DNA of 43,571 bases, taken from Chlamydiota bacterium. Its GTDB lineage: Bacteria; Chlamydiota; Chlamydiia; Chlamydiales; RGXB01. Positions 1-8,374 of this stretch are shown here, piece after piece; position 1 is the stretch's first letter; each line of letters opens with the position of its first letter. The notes under the pieces are model-generated. The model was not told the DNA's origin. It made no database searches and saw nothing but the letters and a program-made list of their open reading frames with translations. Location: the NCBI GenBank assembly GCA_016866475.1, contig VGMF01000008.1, positions 1 to 43,571 on the forward strand, read 5' to 3'. The position numbers were made by a program, and so were the translations under genes.

Positions 1-80
1 CCATCCCGAACTCAGAAGTTAAACCACTCATCGCCGATGGTATTGCTCCCAAGAGAGTGAAAGAGTAGGACGTTGCCAGA
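1..80 (+). rRNA. rrf: 5S ribosomal RNA, 3' part
   Basis: The window opens inside a 5S rRNA. The conserved loop C/helix III text CCATCCCGAACTCAGAAGTTAA is followed by the GCCGATGGTA and AGAGTAGGACGTTGCCAG segments that end bacterial 5S genes. The 5' part lies outside the window. A strong hairpin follows directly, so this is the last gene of an rRNA operon read rightward. Confidence 0.96.
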
Positions 81-89
81 TTTTCCTTT

Positions 90-120
90 TGCCCGTTGTG
101 CCCCCCACACCGGGCATTTT
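90..120 (+). terminator. rRNA operon intrinsic terminator
   Basis: A ten-base stem with one mismatch (GCCCGTTGTG at 91-100 against CACACCGGGC at 106-115) encloses a C-rich loop and is followed by ATTTTT. It sits 10 bases after the 5S rRNA. Confidence 0.9.
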
Positions 121-919
121 TCATTTAAGGGGAGTGGCGTTTGGCTGCATATAGCGTGCGTTTATTCCGAAGGCTGTTATTAAGTGTTCACATTTTTCTA
201 TTAGTTTTTGCGTTGCTTTAGAAGCTTGGAAACCTGATACGATTTCATTTGAACGAACACGGCCAAATCGTGTCACATCGATAGGATCTTCAAGGCATGT
301 ATAAGCAAGATTTGAACGCCAACGGCATGTGTCCTTGAAGATTACTTTGAAGGTTTTATTTTCTTTGAACTGTTTTTCATATAGGCAATTTGTAGTTTTT
401 TACCCCGACAAAACATCTCCTGAATTTCTTGGGGTGTATTCCGTAGTCCAATTTTCTCCTGATACGTAAATTTTGGCATAATGAGTTCGCGCAATCGCAG
501 ATAAACAAGATCTATGAAACTTTCTTCAAGTTTTTTAAAGTTTAAATTTTTAAATAGATTAATAATTTGTGCTATACTGAATTCATTTTTGTTATTTGCT
601 GATTATAAGAGTTCCAAACTCATTTCTTTGAAGTTTGTTATAGACGATGGTAGTGAATATTCTCTTTTTTATCCTCCAAAACTTGTGCAAATTCAGTTGG
701 GTATGTTTTTTGTAGAAGAGCAATTTTCGCACGAGGAACTTCCATTCTAAAGGTTTTATTTTTTGATCTATAAGATTAGTCATGATCGTGGTTGTAAGAG
801 GTAAACTAGTTTTGTCTTTTAGACTATTCAATTCACGTATGTCAAACGATTCCGATTCAAATTTTTTATGGGGGATGCTTTTAAATAGTGTTTGAATTCT
901 GGTGTTTAATCCTCCTCAT
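121..919 (-). pseudogene. Decayed gene of unknown function
   Basis: The minus strand carries one long protein-like reading that changes frame several times. A stretch from about 910 to 592 (with segments such as SIPHKKFESESFDIRELN and DQKIKPLEWKFLVRKL) runs on in another frame from about 590 to 345 (KKLEESFIDLVYLRLREL, then MPKFTYQEKIGLRNTPQEIQ). A further one-base shift near 365-380 leads into DTCRWRSNLAYTCLEDP and DVTRFGRVRSNEIVSGF, ending at a stop at 121-123. The pieces join into a protein of about 260 residues. I do not recognise the family. An ATG at 917-919 overlaps the end of the upstream decayed frame, as in a two-gene operon. Joining the frames is inference; the open segments and their order are visible. 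Confidence 0.55.
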
Positions 920-1134
920 TTTTTGAATCCGTTACAGCTTTTTCAAGTCCTAACTGCAATTGACGCCAAGTGGATTCTCCCGGATCGATAGATATTTAAA
1001 CCCCGCTTTTTTTTTACTAATAGGGTTTTGATTTTTTGGCTAACGAATTTTAAGACACAAACAAACAGTAACTTTAAACTGCGCGACTTTTTAAGTAGCG
1101 GTTTCCTGCTTTCCCTATTGTTGTAAATTTTCAA
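906..1134 (-). pseudogene. Small decayed ORF upstream of the broken gene
   Basis: A short frame ending at 906-908 reads ISIDPGESTWRQLQLGLEK then AVTDSKNEED. An overlapping frame shift in a run of nine T (1007-1015) would join it to an upstream frame starting near 1134. It overlaps the ATG of the next decayed gene by about 14 bases, which suggests a former two-gene operon, possibly of toxin-antitoxin size. No family is recognised. From 1135 to 1476 I see no gene. Confidence 0.35.
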
Positions 1135-1476
1135 CGAAGTTCAATACTGGTGGAGCTGCGTTTTGGTTAAAAGAGCACATATTTTTTAAAGGCGGCTTTG
1201 TAGACCCCCTCTTTTTAATGCCGGCTTAGCGATTAGAAATTTCCTCTTTATGATCTATTTCCGAATGAGAACATTTATGAGATAATTCTTAGAGGTTAAT
1301 ATTATCATGATTAGCTTTGCAGTCTCGTTTTTACATAAGCTGATACCTCGTAGGAGGGTTTGCTCTTTTTAGGATCTTGATTTTCTAGAGATCTTTTTTG
1401 CCGGTACCAGCCTTTTGGGGATAAAACATGTATTGGTCTGCTTGAATTTTATCCGTACCGGAAAAGTAAGAGTCTG

Positions 1477-2220
1477 CTATTGCTGAGAGGAGTGGGTGAT
1501 GGGGTTGTTTGTAAGAGCGACCTTTTCAAAAGCTGCCCAACGGTTCCTTTTTCGTAAATCACGGTCAATCAATCTGTAGTTTTTGTCTTCAAGGAGCTTT
1601 CTATAGTTATAAAAATTTTTGTAGGATAAGATGTCGTCAAGTAAGATGTACTTAGCGCCGTATAATTTGTCTAATTCAGCTTTGCCGGTAAATTCGGATC
1701 CATCAATTAGAACGAGATCAAAAAAATCTATATTATTTTCACTTTTTATGGTTTCAATCCCATTTTGGTCGACGTTGGAACTATTAATGTAGTTTATGTC
1801 TTGATATAGCCAGTTGAGTACTAAATCAAGAGGATTTTTTCTCAATTTCGAGCGAAACTTGTTATAAAAAAAAGTAACCTCATCTTTTGAGGGAAAATCG
1901 ACTATCGGAACCGAGCTGACATTATACAAATGGATCTGGGGGTTATTTCCATAATAGTTTTTTAAAAATTCAAATCGAAATTTAGAGATTTCGATGCAAA
2001 ACAGGTTCGGTTTAGCTGGGTTCTGAGATATCCCAGTAACAAATGCCGAGGTGGATCCTTCCCCGCAGGATGCGCCTATTTCAAGGATAGTCTTTACCTC
2101 AGGATTTGACGCTATTTCTATTATTTTTGAATAAAAGGAATCGTTTTTAATCTCAGGAGGAATATAAAAATCTAGTCCGAAAATGATATTGGCGTAAAAA
2201 TACAGAAGGTATTTTTTCAT
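1477..2220 (-). CDS. SAM methyltransferase-like protein with N-terminal signal-like segment
   Basis: This 247-aa protein has a Rossmann methyltransferase signature: ILEIGASCGEGSTS at about residues 45-58 (SAM-binding motif I), and later DLVLIDGSEF, like the acidic strand-4/5 motif of the Methyltransf_24/FkbM-type group. The N-terminus (MKKYLLYFYANIIFGLD) is lysine plus a hydrophobic run, compatible with a signal peptide but weaker than in its neighbours. The substrate cannot be told from sequence. It stands alone, with decayed DNA on both sides. Three other signal-bearing methyltransferase-like genes lie in this window (6723, 24491, 39569), so export looks like a shared property. Family assignment is fairly secure; export is inferred. 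Confidence 0.75.
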   Translation of the reverse strand: MKKYLLYFYANIIFGLDFYIPPEIKNDSFYSKIIEIASNPEVKTILEIGASCGEGSTSAFVTGISQNPAKPNLFCIEISKFRFEFLKNYYGNNPQIHLYNVSSVPIVDFPSKDEVTFFYNKFRSKLRKNPLDLVLNWLYQDINYINSSNVDQNGIETIKSENNIDFFDLVLIDGSEFTGKAELDKLYGAKYILLDDILSYKNFYNYRKLLEDKNYRLIDRDLRKRNRWAAFEKVALTNNPITHSSQQ

Positions 2221-2584
2221 AATTTTAAGTTGACCTGCTGTTAATCTTTGGTAAGCATCTAAATTTGTTTCATGTAGGCAAATTACAGGATTTTACTTTG
2301 GTGATAAGTTATTCATTGGGGTGTTCTCGGGTTATTCTCTCAACTTTCTTCGCATATCTAACAAACGATCGTATTTCTTTTTTTTAGATCCTACATGCGT
2401 TGATTGTAGATAAAAAAACTGCTTGAAATAATTAAAACACAATATGCCTTAATTTGTCATCCTATAGTAATACACTATTTGAGAATTTCAGATGTATTCG
2501 AATTTAATAACCGTATTGATTAAAGAGAATAGATTGTGGTGTTAAGCTTTGGAATAATTTAAGAGGGGCGAAGCATAGAGGATT

Positions 2585-2791
2585 TGTTTGGCTAAAAGTT
2601 GTTTGAGTCTTTCTAAAGAATCGACATAGTATCGTAATGGTAGTTTGGTTGCGACGATACCCTGGTACCAATCACTAGTATTCGAGGATCACAATAGAAG
2701 TTGTCAAGAGACAGATTTGTATGAAGTTAATGCTGTGAATTCAAATGGATTTAACGGCTCATTTTCATCGGTTAGTGGACCTGTTTTATAG
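2585..2791 (+). pseudogene. Fibronectin type III-like remnant
   Basis: A plus-strand frame contains YRNGSLVATIPWYQ, then FEDHNRSCQ and YEVNAVNSNGFNGSFSSVSG, ending at TAG 2789-2791. The YxVxAVNSxG pattern is that of the F and G strands of a fibronectin type III domain. The frame is interrupted by TAG at 2627-2629 and has no start codon, so it is the C-terminal stump of a lost surface or secreted protein. The 3' end meets the convergent pncC gene. From 2221 to 2584 nothing else is recognisable. Confidence 0.45.
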
Positions 2792-3373
2792 GGGCAACTC
2801 CAATTGCTGACATTGCTTTTGTAAAATCTCATCCTCCAAGGTCAGCGCAAAAAAATAATGCATGCGTTGATAATCTTGCATGCGAAAACTACTTAAAACA
2901 GCACCTCTCAATGCATAATATACTGCTTGCTTAGCAATTTCTTGTCTTTCGCCCGTAAAACACATGCGTTCTACAATGCAATTTTTTTGAGGGATTTTCC
3001 ACGCCAGATACACGGTTCCAACCGGGCACTGCTCACTTCCGCCCAAGGGTCCAGCAAATCCAGTAATGGCGATACCTAAAATATTTTCTCTCACCATGAG
3101 TCCTTCTGCCATTTGTTTAGCACAAGGCGCGCTCACCGCACCCTCATGATCTAATAAGTCTTGACTCACACCTAAAAACCGATGTTTTGCAAAATTGGAA
3201 TAGGAGACGACACTAAATTCAAACCAATTTGAGCTGCCAGAAATTTGAGTTAAACAATGAGCAAGCATACCACCAGAGCAAGACTCCGCGGCTGCAATCA
3301 TCCAACCTCTAGCCATCATATGCATCGATAAATGTTGGATAAGCTTTTCAATTCGCTTGCTCAAAAGCATCAT
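2786..3373 (-). CDS. pncC: Nicotinamide-nucleotide amidohydrolase (CinA C-terminal domain family)
   Basis: This 195-aa protein is a stand-alone CinA C-terminal domain. It shows AAESCSGGMLA near residue 28, the SYSNFAKHRFLGV segment and GIAITGFAGPLGGS, all hallmarks of PncC, which deamidates NMN to nicotinate mononucleotide in pyridine-nucleotide recycling. It is slightly longer than the usual 160 residues because of a C-terminal tail. A good ribosome-binding site (AAGGA, about 8 bases upstream) supports the start. It lies 9 bases after a broken dienelactone hydrolase gene read the same way and is the only intact gene of that cluster. It looks gammaproteobacterial in character (inference), so the cluster may be acquired. 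Confidence 0.88.
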   Translation of the reverse strand: MMLLSKRIEKLIQHLSMHMMARGWMIAAAESCSGGMLAHCLTQISGSSNWFEFSVVSYSNFAKHRFLGVSQDLLDHEGAVSAPCAKQMAEGLMVRENILGIAITGFAGPLGGSEQCPVGTVYLAWKIPQKNCIVERMCFTGERQEIAKQAVYYALRGAVLSSFRMQDYQRMHYFFALTLEDEILQKQCQQLELPL

Positions 3374-3382
3374 AAAATCCTT

Positions 3383-4098
3383 TTAAAGAATGTATGCATC
3401 TCTTGAAATGCTTTTTTTTGAAGTTTCAGGCTGATACATTAATCCAAGCTCCACGTCATTCGCCATTGAATTAGTAAAAGCATGGGACGTATTGCCATAC
3501 ATATGCACTTGCCAATTGGCTTTTAAATGCGTCATTTCATCACAAAATTGTTGCACAGCCAAAGGAGGCACCATTGGATCATTATAACCATGTAATACCA
3601 GTATATCCGCAGAGATTGACTCGGGTTCAAAAGAGGGATCTGATGTAAAGACCCATGAAAACTGACTACCCCTGCGACCCCTGCACCACTTCGAGCCAAA
3701 TCAAGTACACACAAACCACCGACACAAAAACCAATTGCAACCATTTTATCGGTTTGAACCAAAGGAAGTTCAGCTAACACTTGATAAGCACGCTGCATTC
3801 TCTCTCTTAATAATTGACGATTAGAGATGACTGGTTGCATTAATGCTTACTTTTCTTCATCGGTGACGCCTACCCGTCCCTCACCATACATATCAACGGC
3901 AAATGCCACAAAGCCTTGTTCGGCCAAAACTTTTGCTCTTTCTTTTGCTAACTCATTGCAACCCGACCAATCATGAACAACTAACACCCCTGGTCTTACA
4001 TGAGGGCTATCTGATTGATAATATATCCATCCTTTAAGTAAGGTATTTCCATGTAGATAGTGTTTTTCTTCAATCTTCAACATCCTTTCATGCTCCAT
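3383..4098 (-). pseudogene. Dienelactone hydrolase family protein, broken
   Basis: Three open pieces together make one alpha/beta hydrolase of the dienelactone hydrolase family (about 235 aa). Residues VLVVHDWSGCNELAKERA and FVAFAVDMYGEG come from 4098-3850. After an in-frame TAA (3847-3849) the same frame continues with MVAIGFCVGGLCVLDLARSG, holding the nucleophile elbow G-x-C-x-G-G. Near 3600-3650 the frame shifts into the part carrying the catalytic histidine region (YGNTSHAFT) and ends at 3383. One nonsense and one frameshift mutation make a functional product unlikely. It sits 13 bases after the broken permease and 9 bases before pncC, so the three were probably one operon. Confidence 0.85.
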
Positions 4099-4111
4099 TT
4101 ATAGAGTTAAG

Positions 4112-4795
4112 TTAATCTAAGGTATGTCGATAACGTCTCAATGCAACCAACATGGCCACTAGCATAAAGGCAAAAATGTAAAACATTTCCGGGTAAATTT
4201 CACTCCACCCATTCCCTCGCATAATAATACCGCGCACGATAATTAAAAAATGGGTTAAAGGTAAACAGTTACCTATAAATTATGCCCACACAGGTATTCC
4301 CTGAAATGGAAACATAAATCCCTGCAATAAAATAGAAGGTAATAAAAAGAACATAGTGCTTTGCATCGCTTGTAACTGATTTCGAGCCAAAGTTGAAAAG
4401 GTTAATCCCATCGCTAAATTTGCAGAGATAAAAGGCAAGCACATGAACAAAAGTACTATTATGGAACCTTTTATGGTAATAGAAAATAAAATCTTACCTA
4501 AAATTAATATCAAAACTACCTGAACATATCCCACCAGAATATAAGGCACAATTTTACCAATCATCACCTCAAGTGTTTGCAAGGGTGTTGATAACAGCAT
4601 TTCCATGGTTCCCCTTTCAAATTCCCGAGTGATGGCAAGTGCTGTGGTCAAGACCATGGTCATAGTTAAAACCACACCCATTAATGCAGGTACAATATGA
4701 AAAGCCGTATTTATACTTGGATTAAAAGCAGACAAACTCACTGGTTGATAAAGACGAGCGTCCTTATTTGAGATAAGACTTTTATCTTGCAGCTT
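4112..4795 (-). pseudogene. ABC-2 type transporter permease, 5'-truncated and with a stop
   Basis: The reading frame shows the ABC-2 permease signature ITREFERGTMEMLLSTPLQ followed by several hydrophobic helices (about residues 85-180 of the remnant), as in YhhJ/YbhR-type exporters. An in-frame TAA at 4280-4282 interrupts it just before the last helix; reading continues with GNCLPLTHFLIIVRGIIMRG and ends at 4112-4114 after LRRYRHTLD. The 5' part, including the N-terminal membrane segment, is missing because an IS element starts at 4796, and no continuation is found beyond the element. This is therefore an IS-associated deletion rather than a simple insertion (inference). Confidence 0.85.
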
Positions 4796-4821
4796 GGAGT
4801 AGCCCCTATAAAACCGGTCCA

Positions 4822-5692
4822 CTAACTAACTCGTTTTGTTTCTTCTAAAAACTCTCTTGGTGAGAGCATCTTTAGTCTTTTGTGTGGGGCTTTTTCATTA
4901 TAATCATTAAACCACATCGGCAGCTGGCCTACAACAGTTTTTGCATCCTTTAGATTTCCAAAACAAACATAATCCCTTTTGAATGTCTTAACAAATGCCT
5001 CAGCCATTCCATTACTTTCAGGGCTATATGGCAACAGAGTGCAAATATCTAATCCAAGCCTTTTGCCGAATGCTACGGTTTCTTTAGCCGTGTAACAGCT
5101 GCCATTATCAGTTAACCATTGAATGGGTTCTTCAGTGCAGGTCTTTCCTAAACGATACTCTATCGTTTCAAGCATCAAATCTCTGATAGCTTGCCCATCT
5201 ATGCCAATTGTTGATGCGATGTAGCGCATCGCTTCTCTATCACACGTTCCTAGTGAAAATGCTACATGAACCCTTTCCCCATTTTGACACTGTATAGAAA
5301 AGCTATCAGAGCACCATCTAATATTGCTAAATAGAGTTTCTACTTTTCCATCATGTGCTTTTTTTGGCCTATGTGCAGGTCTTGTGAGCAGCAGGTTTTC
5401 TTGTTTCATCACCCTATAGACCTTCATATGATTCCAAGGCCTTTCTTTGTTTTTCTTTTGATCAGCTTTCAATAGAGCTGTGATCCTTCTGTAACCATAG
5501 CTTGGTCTTTGCTCTAAAATCGATTTGATTTTAGCAATAACATTGGTATCTGGAGCATTCATGTAAGTGATTGCTCTTTTCTTCTTTTGTGCCAGGAGAT
5601 TAGACCTAGATACTTTCAAGGCTGCTGCTATTGCACGGAGAGGAAATTTTCCACTCCGGGCAAGGGCTGCCGCGATATGAGTTTTTTTTCTG
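4822..5692 (-). CDS. IS2-like transposase OrfB (rve integrase domain), 5' end disrupted
   Basis: The frame matches the IS2 subgroup OrfB of the IS3 family: an HTH_21-like region with SYGYRRITALLKAD, then the DDE catalytic core. The core shows RWCSDSFSIQC, CDREAMRYIAS, PIQWLTDNGSCYTAKE (second D) and SPESNGMAEAFVKTFKRDY (catalytic E). An ATG lies at 5619, but the protein-like frame runs upstream through RSGKFPLRAIAAALKVS to an A8 run at 5682-5689, a plausible programmed frameshift site joining orfA to orfB. Beyond it the frame meets a stop and then the internal IS end at 5700, so orfA is absent. Without orfA the element is probably not autonomous. Confidence 0.82.
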
Positions 5693-5699
5693 TGCTATT

Positions 5700-5791
5700 G
5701 GAGTAGCCCCCCTTTAACCATGTCCACAATGCTGTTTTGCTCCTTAATTTCAAGAGCTAGCAGGTGGTCCTGTTTAAAAGGGGGCTACTCC
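5700..5791. repeat. Mini-element flanked by IS terminal repeats
   Basis: GGAGTAGCCCCCCTTTAACC at 5700-5719 and, inverted, GGAGTAGCCCCCTTTTAAAC at the 5791 end enclose about 50 bases. Both ends resemble the IS end at 4796. The segment could be an internally deleted, MITE-like copy of the element or the truncated 5' end of the transposon; the sequence alone does not decide. Between 5792 and 5962 no gene is visible. Confidence 0.6.
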
Positions 5792-5962
5792 AGTAAGTTT
5801 GAGGTAGTATGCGTTGATAAGTTTATTGGGATTATGTGTTATCCATATAATTTATGGACTGGGGGATGTGGAGCTCCGAGGTGCCTATTTTCAATTCTCT
5901 AATGAGGTGGCAAAATCTAGATGTTCTTTTAGTATTCCATGTATTTAATTAGAGTATTCTAG

Positions 5963-6418
5963 AGATTTTAACCAGTATTTAAGGGTATGGCTCAATACAG
6001 ATTATTGTACGAAGGAGGGAAATTCCATAAATATAGGAGATAATAGCACTCTCCAAATGGTTTCATTTTGCATTGGACCAAAGTTTTTTTATGAAAACGA
6101 AGATGGTATGGCCCCGTATGTAGGTTTTGGTCTAACCGGCTCTTGGATACACACGACTGATGGAAGCATTTATCTCCCAGCAAACACCAACAAATGTTTT
6201 GCAGGTATCGTTGGTAAGTTCGGTGTACGATACAGCTTTTTCGAAAGGTTGGTCCTAGATTTTTTCTTCGACGCTTTTTTTCAGCCTGTCGCTACGAAGT
6301 ATGGGGATGCAATCGCAAAAAAAATATCAATCTAGGGGGGTACAAAGCGGGTTTGGGAATCCAAACTTTTTTTAAGTTTCCTGGGATGTACCGAATTAAT
6401 GTGTATTTATCCACTTAA
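5963..6418 (+). pseudogene. Outer-membrane beta-barrel protein remnant, frameshifted
   Basis: A frame open from 5963 reads through NINIGDNSTLQMVSFCIGPK, then GMAPYVGFGLTGSWIHTTDG and KFGVRYSFFERLVLDFFF. The alternating aromatic/glycine pattern is that of small outer-membrane barrels (OmpW/opacity-like). At an A8 run near 6317 the frame shifts by one; continuing in the new frame gives NINLGGYKAGLGIQTFFKF and a C-terminal MYRINVYLST before TAA 6416-6418. No start codon with a signal peptide is present upstream because TAG lies at 5960-5962. I read it as the C-terminal half of a decayed porin-like gene. Confidence 0.5.
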
Positions 6419-6475
6419 AAATTAAAGCTCATTTCGATTTATTGAATATTAGGAGTAGAATTTATTGAGTTAGAT

Positions 6476-6504
6476 CAAAAAGGTATTTTTTTATAGAAAT
6501 ACCT
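6476..6504 (-). terminator. Intrinsic terminator for the 6723-7391 gene
   Basis: AGGTATTT (6481-6488) and AAATACCT (6497-6504) form an eight-base stem with an eight-base loop. Read on the minus strand it is followed by TTTTTG, so it fits as terminator for the leftward methyltransferase gene. Between 6505 and 6722 no convincing gene is seen. Confidence 0.55.
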
Positions 6505-6722
6505 ATACCTACATTTGTTTGAGGTTTGTAGAGGTGAAATTTATTCTGCAGCAGGAGGATTCAAAGAGTCCCAAATGCTTATGGGGTTTTTTGTTAGATG
6601 TGTTGCCTGGGGGTGGATTTTGTTTTGTACCATTTCAGCAGTTGCATCATTAGGGGGCTGGTCTACCGAGTATCTGTCGGTTGTTTACCCAATTTGGAGT
6701 ACTAGCCCCCCCATTTTTAGGA

Positions 6723-7391
6723 TCATCTAGGTTTTTTAGAAGACCTTTTTTCGGAAAGAACCCAAAAATTAGTATCGAAGATCACTTTCAAATCGTATTT
6801 GCTTGCAAAACGGTAAATGGCCTTTTGCACACTCTCAAATGTGTAATCATCGCCACAAAGTACGCCATGCCCTTTAACATAAGGGAACCACGCTTGGAGA
6901 TCATTATAGCACCCCTCTTCAGAGTGATCTCCATCAATATAGATCAGATCAATTGATCGATTCAGGTTTTTAAAAAAGGGGGTTTTTGAGGCTGTAACGC
7001 TATCCATTCTTACGGGGATAATCTTATGAGCTAAGTTTTTGTGGATCACATTCGAGAGAAAAACTTCGTAGAGTTTAGGTAAAAAAGCAGGATGAATAGC
7101 ACCTCCAGGCTGGTGCTCTATGGAACCTAACCAATGGTCAACAGCGTAGACAAGACCATCTTCAGGTAAAAGGGATGCCATAAAGCAGGTAGAATGCCCA
7201 GTCCAGGAGCCGATTTCAACAATCGTCCTGATGTCTGGACGATATTTTTTTATCCATCGAGCGAGCTGATACGGATTGTTGAACCAGTTTTGTTCTGTGA
7301 ATGGCAAAACCTCTTTTAGATCTGCATACGGTTTAGGTAAGTTACTACTAAATAAAAAAAGAGGTAGCAGAGATAATATTCTAAATAACAC
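6723..7391 (-). CDS. Exported SAM methyltransferase-like protein (Methyltransf_24 type)
   Basis: This 222-aa protein starts with a clear signal peptide (MLFRILSLLPLFLFSS). The mature part has TIVEIGSWTGHSTCFMAS (motif I, about residues 57-74), LVYAVDHWLG (motif II, acidic residue at the end of strand 2) and IDLIYIDGDHSEEGCYNDL, the IDGDH motif typical of class I methyltransferases near macrolide O-methyltransferase/Methyltransf_24. DDYTF follows later. SAM is a cytosolic cofactor, so a signal peptide on such a fold is unexpected; the protein may act in the host or use another ligand (inference). It is a single gene with its own terminator near 6481. Confidence 0.85.
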   Translation of the reverse strand: MLFRILSLLPLFLFSSNLPKPYADLKEVLPFTEQNWFNNPYQLARWIKKYRPDIRTIVEIGSWTGHSTCFMASLLPEDGLVYAVDHWLGSIEHQPGGAIHPAFLPKLYEVFLSNVIHKNLAHKIIPVRMDSVTASKTPFFKNLNRSIDLIYIDGDHSEEGCYNDLQAWFPYVKGHGVLCGDDYTFESVQKAIYRFASKYDLKVIFDTNFWVLSEKRSSKKPR

Positions 7392-8374
7392 TGGAAAACC
7401 TTTTGAAATAAAATTATTTTCTTCTTTTTACGTTTATAAATTGAACATTAAAATACGTCAGGTATTGTTTAAGAGCAATTTTTTCTTGCAAGACGAAGGA
7501 TAGCTATTGATGTTTTTAAAGAAACGGTGTTGTCAGCCAAAATGATTCTTTGGCATAGAACATACCGTTATTTAGGCATGAAGTTATTTAGCAATATCTA
7601 TTAATTTAGATAAAGTCGATTTTTTTAGTTTTTAAAATACCCACTTTGAATTGAGCAGCCCCTAAAAAGGGGGCAAAAATTACCCTAGTTTAGCTTTTCT
7701 GAAAGTTGAATAATAACAGGTAAATGTCTTACCCAGCTCTTTCCAACTCCTAAAATCTGGTTTGTATTATTGATCCGGAGGAGACTGTCGATCGATTCTA
7801 GCGTCGTCGTCGATCTGATTCACCTAATCGGGTTTGCAGACTCTGGGAGCCTCATTTTTGAGGGGGAGTCGTTGCACAAAAAAAACAAAAAAAGAGGTAT
7901 GAGGAATGAAAAAAGCATGATGAAGTTTCCAATAGTTAAAGTTTTGTATCAGCTCCAAGAAATAGCCTATCCTGAATATTTTATAGGTTATCTTTTTGTT
8001 TTATAAATATATGCACCAATAAAAAACGCTCACAAGGGTCTCTGAGGCTATTTATTGAAGAACAATAGACTCTTTTTGAAATATCAAAAGGATCTGTAAT
8101 TAAGCCTTAGGCTAATTGCCGTGTCTTAAGATAGCTTCAATTAGGAGTTTCGTTTGGAGACTTATTTTCCAACACAGCTTAAGTTGTTTTTTCTTTTTTT
8201 TAGATATAGGCATGTTTTGTCTGCCCTTTTTTATAAAGTCGATGCCCAAAAAAGATCGAAGTTTTCTTAGTAGAGGATCGTTAATATAAATTATTTTTTG
8301 CGATTAAGAAAAAAGATTTTGCTACAATTATCCGCTGTCGGGTATTTTCAAAGAAAAGAAAAGGGCCAATCAGG
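7392..8374. other. Gene-poor interval with one short unidentified ORF remnant
   Basis: Almost 1 kb has no convincing gene. On the minus strand 7685-7819 a short frame ends with VGKSWVRHLPVIIQ and a few further residues before TAG. Its composition looks like the C-terminus of a real protein, perhaps a lost mobile-element gene, but I cannot name it. A GC-rich inverted repeat (GCCCC/GGGGGC) lies near 7660-7675. Just before the next gene, TTGCGA (8299) and TACAAT (near 8330) could be promoter boxes, with a wider than usual spacing. Confidence 0.4.

Larger units (their letters stand above)
4796..5791 (-). mobile_element. IS3-family (IS2-like) insertion element, incomplete
   Basis: The element is bounded by inverted ends sharing TGGAGTAGCCCC, starting at 4796 on the left and ending at 5791 on the right. 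It contains an IS2-type orfB transposase but lacks a recognisable orfA; a complete IS2-group element is usually about 1.3 kb. A third copy of the terminal repeat begins at 5700 in the same orientation as the left end, leaving a 92-bp segment between 5700 and 5791 that has ends on both sides. No direct target duplication flanks the outer ends (AGCTT against AGTAA), consistent with rearrangement after insertion. Confidence 0.82.

Noticed and set aside
2542-2688. Minus-strand frame with LPLRYYVDSLERLKQLL.
   Set aside because: It is antisense to the fibronectin-like remnant and has no start; the plus-strand reading is more convincing.
6515-6730. A 71-aa plus-strand ORF with a hydrophobic stretch.
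   Set aside because: TTG start, no ribosome-binding site, and it overlaps the 3' end of the well supported methyltransferase gene on the other strand.
7770-8006. A 78-aa plus-strand ORF.
   Set aside because: No protein character, and the opposite strand carries a better fragment at 7685-7819.
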